Shown: positions 1 through 8,738 of the stretch, in pieces
How positions within the stretch are numbered: the stretch's first letter is position 1
Layout: every line of letters begins with the position of its first letter
From: ChocPot-Mid sp964511865
Lineage (GTDB): Bacteria; Bacteroidota; Ignavibacteria; Kapaibacteriales; UBA2268
Direction: 5' to 3'
Length of the DNA: 20,802 bases
Assembly (NCBI GenBank): GCA_964511865.1
Contig: CAZEHW010000028.1
Span: 1 to 20,802 of the forward strand
Notes under the pieces: generated by a model
What the model saw: the letters and a program-made list of their open reading frames with translations, nothing else
What the model was told of the DNA's origin: nothing
The model's database searches: none
Program-made: the position numbers and the translations under genes

Positions 1-1967
1 TCGGACTTGATTTTGGAACAAATAATATTTTTACATTAGAGTTATCGGATAAAGACGGTGATTTTGCAAATTCTACAGACATTGGTACATTAAACTCCAA
101 TACATCCGGTTGGATTGAAGGAAAAATTCCCAATAATTCAGACACGGGAACTGCTTATCGTGTTAGAATAAGTGCTTCAAATCCATCTAATACGAGTGAA
201 AATAATGGATTCAATATAACTATCAATGCACTGCCGGAGCCGGAGATAATAGGGGATACTATAGTTTGTTCTCGAAATACTTATCCTTATCAATCGGCTG
301 ATGGTGCCGGATTTGAATATTTGTGGACAGTTACAAATGGGAAGCTGCTGTCTGATTCGACATCTTCAGTGATTTACGTTAAATGGGAAGACAAGACAAT
401 AGGCAAGCTAAAATTAATTCAGACAAATTCATCTACCGGATGTGTTGATTCAACCGAAAAAGATATTGAGATAGTATTAACTCCTGATATATATATTACC
501 GGTGAAGAATCAGTTACATCGTATTCTGAAGAAAATTATTCAACAATAGCTAATTCGAGATTGGATTACGAATGGATTGTTACCGGTGGAACAATACAAG
601 GCTTAAGTAATACAAATAAAATCATTGTGGATTGGGGAGGACCAGGTATTGGAACGGTTCGCCTAAAAATAACAGATACTAAAACGGATTGTGAAGATAC
701 TATAATGATAAATGTTACAATAAACTCTTCTCCATTAAAAATTCTCGGTAAGAAAAAAGTTTGTGCATTCAGCGACGAAAGGTATTCAGTTATTACTCCT
801 GAAAATTGCAAAAATTTATGGATAGTAACAGGGGGACAGATAATCGGAAACGATAAGGATTCAGTGTTGAATGTGCTTTGGTCTGCTGATGCTGAAGGTT
901 TTATTCAGCTAATGCAAACAGATACTGTTACAAGTGAGATGGATACGGCTGTTCAAAGAATTGAAATAATACCCGCACCGGATGTTAGTTTCTATGGCAT
1001 TGATGAATTTTGCGAAGGAGCTACAGCAAAATATATGGTTGTAACATCTGAAAACCGAACAAACAAATGGTTCGTTTATCAGGGTGAAATTATCGGTCCT
1101 GATGATAAAGATACTGTTTTGGTTATTTGGAATGAAATAGAACCCGGTGAAGATTCATTATTTATTAAAGGTTCAATATCATTGACACAAACTGATATGA
1201 CAACAAACTGCTCCCTTGCTAAGGTAAAATCAACAAACATCAGCAAAAACCCATCTGCCGAATTTAATGGAAATATAATTGTCTGTGCAGGAAGAGTTGA
1301 AATATACTCAGTTAAAGACAGGAATACTTTCGCTAATCAATGGACAGTTACCGGTGGGAACATCATAGGTGTTGCCGATGATACTACTTTGCAGGTTGAA
1401 TGGGGACCTGCCGGAAACGGAAAAATCAAACTCTTTCAGGTAGCATCTACCACCTGTTATGACTCAAGCGAGACTGATATTTTAATAAACCCTGTTCCTG
1501 CAAAACCGACTATTACTCCAGCCGGAAAGGATTTGATATCAAGTGCTGAAGAAGGGAATCAGTGGTATTATAATAGTGAAAAAATTGAAGGAGCAATTAA
1601 TAAAACATTTACTCCATTGAAAACAGGTTACTACACTTTAACAGTTACAAATCAGGAAGGTTGCCCGTCGGACCTTTCTCAACCCTACTATTTTGAAATC
1701 AGCAAGGTTAGAGAGAAAACCTTATCAGATGCGGGTATAAGAGTATATCCTAATCCATCTGATAATATTCTTAACATAGACATGACTGGAACTGATTATT
1801 ATAACCTGAAAATTAAAATATTCAATGCATTAGGCGTGACATATTTTGATGATTTGGCCGATGATAAGATTATTAAGATAGATATTAGTAAATATCCTGC
1901 CGGCTTGTACATTTTGGAAGTGCAAAATGGTGTTAATCTTTATTACGAGAAGATTGTAAAAGAGTAA
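1..1967 (+). CDS. Large secreted protein with tandem PKD/Ig-like repeats and T9SS sorting tail (3' part)
   Basis: The frame is open from base 3 to the TAA at 1965-1967, so the gene starts outside the window and about 654 residues are visible. The first ~80 residues look like the Bacteroidota adhesin module with a 'GTAYRVRISASNP' core. Five PKD-like repeats follow, each with a W-x-V-x-x-G core (codons near 324, 573, 819, 1068 and 1341), a V-x-W strand and a C-x-D/S end, spaced about 82-91 residues. One Ig-like module ('WYYNSEKIEGA...GYYTLTVTN') follows. The last ~77 residues, beginning 'GIRVYPNPSDN' and ending 'YYEKIVKE', are a type A T9SS sorting domain, so the protein is probably exported by T9SS and anchored to or released from the cell surface. 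Similar proteins are adhesins or matrix proteins; the ligand is unknown. It converges on the omp28-like gene. Confidence 0.85.
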   Translation, partial: GLDFGTNNIFTLELSDKDGDFANSTDIGTLNSNTSGWIEGKIPNNSDTGTAYRVRISASNPSNTSENNGFNITINALPEPEIIGDTIVCSRNTYPYQSADGAGFEYLWTVTNGKLLSDSTSSVIYVKWEDKTIGKLKLIQTNSSTGCVDSTEKDIEIVLTPDIYITGEESVTSYSEENYSTIANSRLDYEWIVTGGTIQGLSNTNKIIVDWGGPGIGTVRLKITDTKTDCEDTIMINVTINSSPLKILGKKKVCAFSDERYSVITPENCKNLWIVTGGQIIGNDKDSVLNVLWSADAEGFIQLMQTDTVTSEMDTAVQRIEIIPAPDVSFYGIDEFCEGATAKYMVVTSENRTNKWFVYQGEIIGPDDKDTVLVIWNEIEPGEDSLFIKGSISLTQTDMTTNCSLAKVKSTNISKNPSAEFNGNIIVCAGRVEIYSVKDRNTFANQWTVTGGNIIGVADDTTLQVEWGPAGNGKIKLFQVASTTCYDSSETDILINPVPAKPTITPAGKDLISSAEEGNQWYYNSEKIEGAINKTFTPLKTGYYTLTVTNQEGCPSDLSQPYYFEISKVREKTLSDAGIRVYPNPSDNILNIDMTGTDYYNLKIKIFNALGVTYFDDLADDKIIKIDISKYPAGLYILEVQNGVNLYYEKIVKE

Positions 1968-1980
1968 ACTTTTCATTTAT

Positions 1981-2014
1981 TGCCACGGGTTAGTTTCGTT
2001 ATTAACTCGTGGCA
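1981..2014. terminator. Stem-loop 14 nt after the T9SS gene stop
   Basis: TGCCACGGGTTA on the left arm pairs with TAACTCGTGGCA on the right (one G/A mismatch position), giving a roughly 12-bp stem around a ~10-nt loop. It sits just after the stop at 1967 in a convergent gap and could end transcripts from either side. No T-run follows, so it is not a textbook intrinsic terminator. The arm resembles the hairpin at 12118-12138 (GCCATGGGT/ACCCGTGG), so it may be a copy of a dispersed palindromic repeat rather than a dedicated terminator. Confidence 0.55.
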
Positions 2015-2032
2015 TAATATAATCTCTCTGTA

Positions 2033-2057
2033 GTCATCATGAGCTTGTCGAAGTATT
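2033..2057. repeat. Degenerate copy of the GAGCTTGTCGAAG palindromic repeat
   Basis: This 25-nt stretch shares the core GAGCTTGTCGAAG with the better-preserved copy at 16654-16678. Its right arm has decayed, so the CATCCT/AGGATG hairpin seen elsewhere is lost. It lies in the convergent gap between the T9SS gene and the omp28-like gene. Confidence 0.6.
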
Positions 2058-2070
2058 TATCATCACTGTT

Positions 2071-2091
2071 GACTGACGACTAGCGACTTCC
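2071..2091. repeat. Three 7-bp units GACTNNC
   Basis: Three consecutive heptamers share GACT at positions 1-4 and C at position 7 (GACTGAC, GACTAGC, GACTTCC). The array is short and could be chance on its own, but it has the same 7-bp period as the arrays in the other 3'-end gaps. Confidence 0.45.
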
Positions 2092-2117
2092 GTCATCCAG
2101 AGCTTGTCGATGGGATG
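2092..2117. repeat. Second copy of the GAGCTTGTCGA palindromic repeat
   Basis: This copy keeps the arms CATCC and GGATG and the core GAGCTTGTCGA, with one substitution and one inserted base compared with 16654-16678. It is in the same orientation as the copies at 2033, 5097 and 16654. Confidence 0.65.
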
Positions 2118-2121
2118 TCTT

Positions 2122-2147
2122 CTATATCCCTTTTCCCTTCTCCTAAA
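2122..2147. repeat. Pyrimidine 7-bp array at the 3' end of the omp28-like gene
   Basis: The tract reads as heptamers with a CC end, for example CTTTTCC then CTTCTCC, and touches the stop codon of the minus-strand gene (stop at 2148-2150). On the coding strand of that gene it is a purine run directly after the stop. It belongs to the same family as 4857-4877, 10287-10321 and 12042-12090. Confidence 0.6.
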
Positions 2148-2984
2148 TCACTTCAAATCAGTTTCTCCAACCTGCAAGACTTCGTAAGAATTTCCAACAT
2201 CACTGATAAATGCTAAAATTTTCAACTTTTCGGGTCTCCAGTCGCTGTTTTCCGGTAATGTATAAGAATAAGTTTTTATTCCTAACTGTGTATTCAACTT
2301 TTCACCCCAGGTACCATTAAGAGTAGCTCTGAATACATGGTTATGCACATAATCTTCAACCTCAACCGGGTCGTGATTATACCACTTCTGATATTGTACG
2401 ATACTGTCTTCCACGATGCATACATTCAGGTTGTGATATTTATCCAACTTCTCATTATACATATATGTAACAAAAGCAAGAATCTGTCTGCTTTCTTTTA
2501 AATATATTGCTGAAATGTCTAATGACACAATTGGTTTTTCTGCTAAAACTTCGTCAATTGCCTGTTGCCATGAGTCTTGTTTTAATGTATAGTTTCCACT
2601 AAGATATCCTCTTCTGTTTACCATACCATTTGGTAAGCCGGTGAGACTTACTCCAAAGAAATTGTCCCATTCGGTAGCTGTTTCTGTTCTGAAATCATAA
2701 GTATGTTGTGTTGTGGGTTTAGCAAAGAAGCTCGCATGAACTGCCATAATTATTACATTCTCTCCATATTCCTCATGCAAACGGTTTGCTTCCTGATGTG
2801 CATAAGGACAATTCCCGCATGTAAATCCTGTATAATCTTCAATAAGAACTTTCTTAACAAATGAAGTATCATCCTTTGTAGTGCCTTTTGTTTCAAGATA
2901 CTCATCGGGCAATTCATCACAGGAAAACAAAGCAAATGAAATCAGAATTCCTGCTAGCAATGTTAATTTATTTAAGTTTTTCAT
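2148..2984 (-). CDS. Omp28-like lipoprotein with thioredoxin-type CxxC motif
   Basis: This 278-residue protein starts with a lipoprotein signal peptide (hydrophobic residues 8-20, lipobox L-F-S-C with Cys22), so it should be a lipid-anchored envelope protein. Residues 45-90 ('VLIEDYTGFTCGNCPYAHQ') look like a thioredoxin fold with Cys56-Gly-Asn-Cys59, as in the Omp28-related family of Bacteroidota. The redox activity or partner is not known for most members. The chosen ATG at 2982-2984 has AAGGAA six bases upstream on the coding strand and gives a clean signal peptide. The gene lies 14 bp after the DUF6029 gene on the same strand, so the two very likely form an operon with this gene second. 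Confidence 0.85.
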   Translation of the reverse strand: MKNLNKLTLLAGILISFALFSCDELPDEYLETKGTTKDDTSFVKKVLIEDYTGFTCGNCPYAHQEANRLHEEYGENVIIMAVHASFFAKPTTQHTYDFRTETATEWDNFFGVSLTGLPNGMVNRRGYLSGNYTLKQDSWQQAIDEVLAEKPIVSLDISAIYLKESRQILAFVTYMYNEKLDKYHNLNVCIVEDSIVQYQKWYNHDPVEVEDYVHNHVFRATLNGTWGEKLNTQLGIKTYSYTLPENSDWRPEKLKILAFISDVGNSYEVLQVGETDLK

Positions 2985-2998
2985 AATCTATTCCTTAA

Positions 2999-4681
2999 TT
3001 AAAATGTTGACGATATTGTCAAAAAAGCTCCATTTGATGCGGGTACAGGTCTGCAAACTCCACCCACACATATGATACCTTCTCTTTGTCTGCCAAAACC
3101 AAGGGTTAATCTTGTTGCATCATATACATATGTTAACGATGCAGTTATATAATGAATTTGACGTTCTTCAAACTCATTTCCGTAGTTGTACATATCTGAA
3201 AGGGAAATATACCAGTGGGGAGCCATTGTTAACTCGGCAAGTCCCATTAACCAGTTTCCATTTTGATTATCAGCTTCATGCAAAACAGAATCCTGTGTTT
3301 CCCACATATGTTGTGCTTCTAAACGTAAGGCATATTCTGAAGATAATTTATAAGTGAAATCAGCAATGATGATATCTGCATGAACCTTACCGTATTTGGC
3401 AGAACCTTCGACTTCGAGTATATCTTTATCATAAAGTTGATTTAAATATGATAAAATTACTTTAACTTCTGGAGAAATTTTTCTTGTTATTTCTGCATGT
3501 AATTCCCTGAAGTATGTTCTGTCTCCGAATTCAAACATTGGAGAATCATAAGTATAAACCTGACCCGTAATACTATCAACATCCACAGGATTTTTTACAA
3601 TAGAATTAATTTGTGAATAGTTCAGGTTTATAGTTGTTCCGTATTGTCCCCCAATGGTTGTTTTTCTTGGTATCGTATATGTTGCTTCTGTCTGGAAGCC
3701 AACTTCTCCATTCAGTTGTGTGCCATAAGGATACATAGCCGCTAAAGCATAAGTATGTTGCTTTGTCAGAGGTGGGAGAAAATTTAATAATAGAGAATTT
3801 CCAAGTTCGTTCCTGTCGCTTCGTACATCCATATTGTCGTTTCTGTGAAAATTCAAAGATAATCCCAAACCTGATGTAAAGTATGCGGCGTTGACCAGCA
3901 AGGCATTTCCTGGGTTATAGCTGTAAAAATTAGCACTGCTGGGATCTGCATTCTTATAACCATATTCACCATCTAAAGAAAATTCATCGCCTGTCAATGA
4001 CAATCTTCCTGCCCATAGCAAAACATTTTCTGGTAAATTATATTTCGATGACAAATCTTTCTGGAATTTACTTACAACACTTCCGCCCAATGACATTTGA
4101 ACTGCTTCCGGCATTGCATCAGAAAATAAATTATTTAAATTTATACCAACATCGCCGCCACGAACAATACCTTCACCAACAGACCAAAATTTTCTCTGCT
4201 TTCCAATTATCCCTTTTACTTCGATTCCCTCGGTTGGTCTAAACTTGACCCTTAATCCATCCATGGCGTTATCATACCCAAGAGCATATTCCTGATAGGA
4301 CCTGAATATCATACCGCTTCCAAACTGCTCATAATAATTTCCTGCTGTTATATCAATAATGTCAGATACGAACTCACCAAAACGATAAGCAATTCCATTT
4401 CCCTGATATCTTTTGTCAATTCCCAAAATCGGATTCAGATAATTCTCATAACGCAGTCCAGCATTGAAATTATTGCTTGACACATTTAACCACAGAAATC
4501 CCATTGACAGTAGCTTTTCATCAACTTCCGGAGCACCGATAAGAGAATCTTTGGAATAAGTCTGCATATCCAATTGAAAATTTCCGGTTATTCTGAAATT
4601 GCTCAAAGCATCATCCTGAGCTGTTGCTGTCAAACCGTAACAATTTAAAATTAATATTAATAAAATCCTCAATCTTTTCAT
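2999..4681 (-). CDS. DUF6029-type outer-membrane beta-barrel protein
   Basis: The protein has 560 residues. Residues 1-21 form a Sec signal peptide ending 'LTATA|QDD'. The rest alternates polar and hydrophobic residues rich in Tyr, Gly and Asn, and it ends in a terminal Phe ('FLTISSTF'), as is usual for BamA-assembled beta-barrels. The stretch 'NPILGIDKRYQGNGIAYRFGEF' followed by 'GNYYEQFGSGMIFRSYQE' resembles the DUF6029 family, which I recall as lying beside thiol-redox-like lipoproteins in Bacteroidota. The start has AAAAAGG about five bases upstream on the coding strand. It is the first gene of the pair with the Omp28-like lipoprotein. The transported substrate, if any, is unknown. The fold call is firmer than the family name. 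Confidence 0.78.
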   Translation of the reverse strand: MKRLRILLILILNCYGLTATAQDDALSNFRITGNFQLDMQTYSKDSLIGAPEVDEKLLSMGFLWLNVSSNNFNAGLRYENYLNPILGIDKRYQGNGIAYRFGEFVSDIIDITAGNYYEQFGSGMIFRSYQEYALGYDNAMDGLRVKFRPTEGIEVKGIIGKQRKFWSVGEGIVRGGDVGINLNNLFSDAMPEAVQMSLGGSVVSKFQKDLSSKYNLPENVLLWAGRLSLTGDEFSLDGEYGYKNADPSSANFYSYNPGNALLVNAAYFTSGLGLSLNFHRNDNMDVRSDRNELGNSLLLNFLPPLTKQHTYALAAMYPYGTQLNGEVGFQTEATYTIPRKTTIGGQYGTTINLNYSQINSIVKNPVDVDSITGQVYTYDSPMFEFGDRTYFRELHAEITRKISPEVKVILSYLNQLYDKDILEVEGSAKYGKVHADIIIADFTYKLSSEYALRLEAQHMWETQDSVLHEADNQNGNWLMGLAELTMAPHWYISLSDMYNYGNEFEERQIHYITASLTYVYDATRLTLGFGRQREGIICVGGVCRPVPASNGAFLTISSTF

Positions 4682-4780
4682 AAATACCTTTTTCTTAAAT
4701 AACTACTTTTATAAAATACAATTTAAAAAAATATCAAACATCATTGAAATAAAAAAAGCTAATTGTGTGTTTTTTAGTGT

Positions 4781-4829
4781 TCTGAGTTCTGAGTTGTGAG
4801 TTGTGAGTTGCGAGTTAAGAGTTGTGAGT
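4781..4829. repeat. Seven tandem 7-bp units TNNGAGT
   Basis: Seven consecutive heptamers end in GAGT (TCTGAGT twice, then TGTGAGT, TGCGAGT and TAAGAGT variants) without any break in phase. The array sits between mnmA and the DUF6029 gene, upstream of the latter and downstream of the former. No coding potential was seen. Confidence 0.85.
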
Positions 4830-4856
4830 TAAGTTTATTTCTAACTTTGTTATATC

Positions 4857-4877
4857 CTCCCTTCTCCCTTTTCCTTA
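4857..4877. repeat. Pyrimidine 7-bp array after mnmA
   Basis: Two exact CTCCCTT units and a third degenerate one (TTCCTTA) lie six bases from the mnmA stop (4883-4885). On the mnmA coding strand the tract is purine-rich. The same unit occurs at 10287-10321. Confidence 0.65.
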
Positions 4878-4882
4878 TATTT

Positions 4883-5995
4883 CTAATCCAATGACACCAA
4901 CTCAATCACCCCGCCTCCAATACAATATTCGCCATTGTAAAACACAGCAAACTGACCTGCGGCTATTCCTTCGTCTTTTCCATCCAACTGAATATAGACA
5001 GATGTTTCATCAATCTTCTCGATTTCGCATTTATATTTCTTCGGTCCGTGTCGTAATTTCACCTGTAGTCCTGAACTTGATGAAGAATCGCTTTCAGTCA
5101 TCCTGAGCTTGTCTAAGGATGTTATATTAGGAAACTCAGGTATCCAATTTACATCCCTAACAATAAACTTATCTCTTGACACACTTTGATTTAACTTTTC
5201 AGTAGATATATAAATTATATTTTGTTCAATATCCTTTTTTACTATGTACCAAGGTCCTCCTCCCAAACCAAGCCCATGCCTTTGACCAATAGTGAAGAAC
5301 CAATAGCCGTTATGTGTACTGATTTTTTTTCCTGTGTGAATATCAATCACATCACCTTGTTTTTCTCCCAAATGATACTTAACAAATTCATTGTATGGGA
5401 TTTTACCAAGAAAGCAAATTCCCTGACTATCTTTTCTTTCTTTTGTCGGCAGATTAAATTCCTGTGCTAATTGCCTCACTTCCTGCTTGTTATATTGACC
5501 AATTGGAAATATAATTTTGCTCAATTGTTCCTGAGAAAGATAAGTTAGAAAATATGTTTGGTCTTTTACGGCATCGGGAGCACTTTTTAAATAATACTTG
5601 TCCTCTTTTCTTTCAACCTGTGCATAATGTCCTGATGCGAACTGTTCAAAACTACTATCTATCTTATTGATAAATTTCCCGAATTTTATCTCGCGGTTAC
5701 ACATCACATCAGGGCTTGGAGTTCTTCCTGCCTTAAGTTCTTTAATGGTATATTCAACAACAGTATCGAGATAATCCTTTTGCATTTGAATCAGCTTTAA
5801 AGGAACATCGAGGTCTTTGCAAACGGCACGTGCATATTCGAGGTCTTCACCCCAAGGGCAGTCACCTAAAAATGACAGTTCGTCTTCGAGCCAGACTTTC
5901 AAATAAAAAGCAGTTACATCGTATCCCTGTTTTCTAAGAAGATACAAAGCAACGGAGCTGTCAACTCCACCCGATAATAATACTGCTGTTTTCAT
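4883..5995 (-). CDS. mnmA: tRNA-specific 2-thiouridylase MnmA
   Basis: The 370-residue cytoplasmic enzyme matches MnmA, which activates U34 of Lys/Glu/Gln tRNAs with ATP and replaces its 2-oxygen with sulfur. Visible motifs are the PP-loop SGGVDSS (8-14), a 'GDCPWGEDLEYARAVC' segment typical of the Bacteroidota/plastid-like branch, catalytic Cys99 in 'DVMCNREIKFG', persulfide Cys194 in 'DSQGICFLG', and 'GQRHGLGLGGGPWY' (237-250). I start it at the ATG whose product begins MKTAVLLSGG. A start 25 codons further upstream (6070) would add a non-homologous tail, and no good ribosome site decides it. Residues 291-309 ('ITSLDKLRMTESDSSSSSG') are encoded by a dispersed palindromic repeat and lie in a linker before the C-terminal beta-barrel. 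All catalytic residues are intact, so the gene is probably functional. Confidence 0.95.
   Translation of the reverse strand: MKTAVLLSGGVDSSVALYLLRKQGYDVTAFYLKVWLEDELSFLGDCPWGEDLEYARAVCKDLDVPLKLIQMQKDYLDTVVEYTIKELKAGRTPSPDVMCNREIKFGKFINKIDSSFEQFASGHYAQVERKEDKYYLKSAPDAVKDQTYFLTYLSQEQLSKIIFPIGQYNKQEVRQLAQEFNLPTKERKDSQGICFLGKIPYNEFVKYHLGEKQGDVIDIHTGKKISTHNGYWFFTIGQRHGLGLGGGPWYIVKKDIEQNIIYISTEKLNQSVSRDKFIVRDVNWIPEFPNITSLDKLRMTESDSSSSSGLQVKLRHGPKKYKCEIEKIDETSVYIQLDGKDEGIAAGQFAVFYNGEYCIGGGVIELVSLD
5068..5121. repeat. Palindromic repeat element inside mnmA, in frame
   Basis: Bases 5097-5121 match the intergenic copy at 16654-16678 at 24 of 25 positions and keep the hairpin arms CATCCT/AGGATG. Bases 5068-5090 are a diverged copy of the second half-element (CTGAAC...TGAAGAATC, compare 16679-16703). 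The element reads through on the mnmA strand without a stop and gives SLDKLRMT and a serine run. It has preserved the frame of the host gene. Confidence 0.8.
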
Positions 5996-6140
5996 TATGA
6001 TTTTTTGTAAATTAATATAGTCAAAGTTAACGAATTTGATAAAATTTAATTTGAAATAGATAAATCTCAAATTATTTTCACTTTTTTTGAGAAGTTTTGG
6101 CTTTTAATGTGTCATTATAGTTAAGTTGTAAACAAATTTT

Positions 6141-6147
6141 AGAAAGG
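6141..6147 (+). promoter_or_regulatory. Ribosome binding site that decides the DUF3160 start
   Basis: AGAAAGG lies five bases before ATG 6153. The in-frame GTG at 6147 overlaps this site itself, so the ATG is the better start. Confidence 0.6.
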
Positions 6148-6152
6148 TGTAT

Positions 6153-8738
6153 ATGAAAACCTTGATAGTTACTTTTTTAATTCTAATTCAAAGCATAGCC
6201 ATTGCCCAATTCGACATAGAGCAATACAAAGAGTATTTGAAAACTCACAAAGACATGACATTCGATGAACTAATCAAAGAATTTCCTGCCGGATATTTCC
6301 TGAAAGAAGCTCCAACAAATTTAGATGAAGCAGAATACGGTGATTCAATTAGCATTAAGTATAAACTAACCAATTACGAAAAAGAACTGATATCGAAACA
6401 TGGTTTTATGGTTACTGAAAGACTAACTTACCCAACATTCCATCATGCTTTTAAGGATATATTTTATCAGGATATGCCTGTTTATATATCATCGGATGCG
6501 ATTTTACATGCATTGCATTATTCATTTGATAAAATCTTAGAGAGCATTGAAAATAAGTTATTAATAAGTGCTTTAAATTCTGTGTTGATTAAAATTCAAA
6601 ATCAGATAAAAAACTTATCTGAACAATCAACTGATTCATTGTATCAATTAGCCGTTAATGATTTTGATATTTACATAACGATTGCAAGATATTTATTTAT
6701 TGATGCGGTTAAAAAAAGCCATGTCCAACCTGTTTTTCCTGAAAATGTTTATAAAATAAGCGAAATTTTGAAGTTAATTTCACAAAAGAACCGAGTAAAT
6801 ATTGCACTCTTTTCTAATACGGAAAGACCTTATGATTTCAGCCAGTTTGAAATTCGGGGGCATTATACAAAATCTAAAAATCTTTCAGCTTATTTCCAAA
6901 CAATGATGTGGTTAGGCAGAACTGAAATTTATATTACAAGCCCAAAACATCAAGGTACATTTCCAGAGCAAACAGAAGATGACATAAAAAGGCAAAATAT
7001 TTTGTCCGCATTGATTGCGGAAGCTGCAACCGAATCCGGAGCTGATACAGAACTAAAAAATATAGAGAATTTACTTGAAGTATTGTTAGGCAGACAAGAC
7101 AACATTACAATATTTGAAGCTTCAGATATCCTGAAAAATTTAGGTAACAAGGATTCGAAATGGGTAGTAGAAGAAGAAAACTGGAAAATTTTTCAGTCGG
7201 AATTATTAAAGTTGAGCTCGTCTAATCAGCTTTATAGCTCACAGATACTTGCATCGGATCCCGGTAATCCCGAACAGATAAATCCGCCTGTAGCCATGAT
7301 GCTCGTTGGACAAAGAGCAATTTTAGATGGATATATAACGGCTAATGTTGTATATGACCAAATCATTTTCAATGGAAATAAGGTAACAAGGATGATGCCA
7401 TCAACGATGGATATTCTATTTGCTTTAGGTAATGACGCTTCAATCCAGTTATTAGAACCGGAAATCAGGACATATCCTTACTCTTCGAATCTTGCTGCGT
7501 TAAGATACCTAGTTTCTTCGTATGATTCAACCTTTTGGCAAAGTACTTGTTATACTAATTGGCTTAGTGCTATAAGAGCATTGAATCCACCTGCGAACAG
7601 AGAATCCATGCCGAAATTCATGCAAACTGCTGCATGGTGGCAAAAGTCCATGAACACACAACTTGCAAGCTGGTCTCAACTCAGACATGATTTTCTTCTA
7701 TCAGCCAAACAACCCTATTCGGACTTTCTACTTTGCAGTTACCCCGATTGCTTTGTCGAACCTGTTCCTGAACTTTATAAATCAATTCAAGGATTTATTA
7801 ATAAATTAGATGGAAGAATAAAATCCTATACTAATGGAAAATTTAATGACTATAATTATAACCAAGTAATAACAGCATTTAGACAAGTTTGTGATAGACT
7901 TCTAGTAATATCACAAAAAGAGATTCAGGGAATCAGTTTGGATTCAAATGACTTAAAATTTGCTAATTCCCTATTAAGACCACCTGACCCAAAAGAAGAT
8001 TGTGTGCCTACCTGGGGTGGTTGGTATTTTGATTTGTTTTATGCCATTAAAAGACAAAATTTACAACATAACAACAATGAACTACCGGATATAGAAACGG
8101 ATTATACTGTTGCCGATGTTCATACAATTCCGACTGATGCTGACGGAAATGAAAGAGGTTGGGTTCTTCATGGGGGTACGGGAAAAATAAATATGGCTGT
8201 GTTGGTTAACACCCGACCGGACGGTAAGCAATGTTCTTACATCGGTCCCGTTATGAGTTATTACGAAACTGTTACGACAAATTATCGGAGATTGACAGAC
8301 CAGGAATGGGCTACATATCATTCATCTGGAAATTCTCATCGTCCTGCACTGACTAATTTATATTTAGCTGATGAAAACGGATGGAGTAGAAGTAACAAAG
8401 TTTCGCTTTATACATTAACAACAGATATTAAAGACGAAGAAAGTATTTCGAAAATATATTTGAGTAATTATCCGAATCCGTTCAATGATTATACATATAT
8501 TCATTTCACTGTTCCACCTGACTTTACAAATAAACTTGTAAATTTGAATATATACGATTTGGAAGGAAATTTGATTAAGCAATTAATTAATAAAAATCTG
8601 CCTGCGTCAAATTATTCCTATAAATGGGACGGAACCAATTTATTAGGCAATAAAGTCAATTCCGGTGTATATGTTTACAGATTGATAATAGGAGAAATGC
8701 AAGAAACTGGAAAAATGATATTAATAGATAATGATTAA
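6153..8738 (+). CDS. Secreted DUF3160 protein with C-terminal FlgD-like/T9SS tail
   Basis: The product is 861 residues from ATG 6153. Residues 1-18 are a Sec signal peptide ('LILIQSIAIA|QFD'). The body carries the DUF3160 hallmark 'TYPTFHHAFKDIFYQDMPVYISSDAILHALH' region (in pieces around residues 93-125) and a later 'WGGWYFDLFY' and 'VADVHTIPTD' block; this family has no proven reaction. The last ~91 residues ('SNYPNPFNDY'...'WDGTNLLGNKVNSGVYVYRL') are a FlgD-Ig-like sorting tail used by T9SS cargo, most often in Ignavibacteria-like genomes. The protein is therefore probably exported to the surface or medium. Its stop overlaps the RecQ start by one base (TAATG). A divergent gap of about 157 bp separates it from mnmA. 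Confidence 0.85.
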   Translation: MKTLIVTFLILIQSIAIAQFDIEQYKEYLKTHKDMTFDELIKEFPAGYFLKEAPTNLDEAEYGDSISIKYKLTNYEKELISKHGFMVTERLTYPTFHHAFKDIFYQDMPVYISSDAILHALHYSFDKILESIENKLLISALNSVLIKIQNQIKNLSEQSTDSLYQLAVNDFDIYITIARYLFIDAVKKSHVQPVFPENVYKISEILKLISQKNRVNIALFSNTERPYDFSQFEIRGHYTKSKNLSAYFQTMMWLGRTEIYITSPKHQGTFPEQTEDDIKRQNILSALIAEAATESGADTELKNIENLLEVLLGRQDNITIFEASDILKNLGNKDSKWVVEEENWKIFQSELLKLSSSNQLYSSQILASDPGNPEQINPPVAMMLVGQRAILDGYITANVVYDQIIFNGNKVTRMMPSTMDILFALGNDASIQLLEPEIRTYPYSSNLAALRYLVSSYDSTFWQSTCYTNWLSAIRALNPPANRESMPKFMQTAAWWQKSMNTQLASWSQLRHDFLLSAKQPYSDFLLCSYPDCFVEPVPELYKSIQGFINKLDGRIKSYTNGKFNDYNYNQVITAFRQVCDRLLVISQKEIQGISLDSNDLKFANSLLRPPDPKEDCVPTWGGWYFDLFYAIKRQNLQHNNNELPDIETDYTVADVHTIPTDADGNERGWVLHGGTGKINMAVLVNTRPDGKQCSYIGPVMSYYETVTTNYRRLTDQEWATYHSSGNSHRPALTNLYLADENGWSRSNKVSLYTLTTDIKDEESISKIYLSNYPNPFNDYTYIHFTVPPDFTNKLVNLNIYDLEGNLIKQLINKNLPASNYSYKWDGTNLLGNKVNSGVYVYRLIIGEMQETGKMILIDND

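Noticed and set aside
5996..6070. Longer mnmA start 25 codons upstream
   Set aside because: The added residues are AT-rich and unlike MnmA, whose N-terminus normally begins just before the SGGVDSS loop.
6147..6152. GTG start of the DUF3160 gene
   Set aside because: It overlaps the AGAAAGG ribosome site; the ATG two codons later is correctly spaced.
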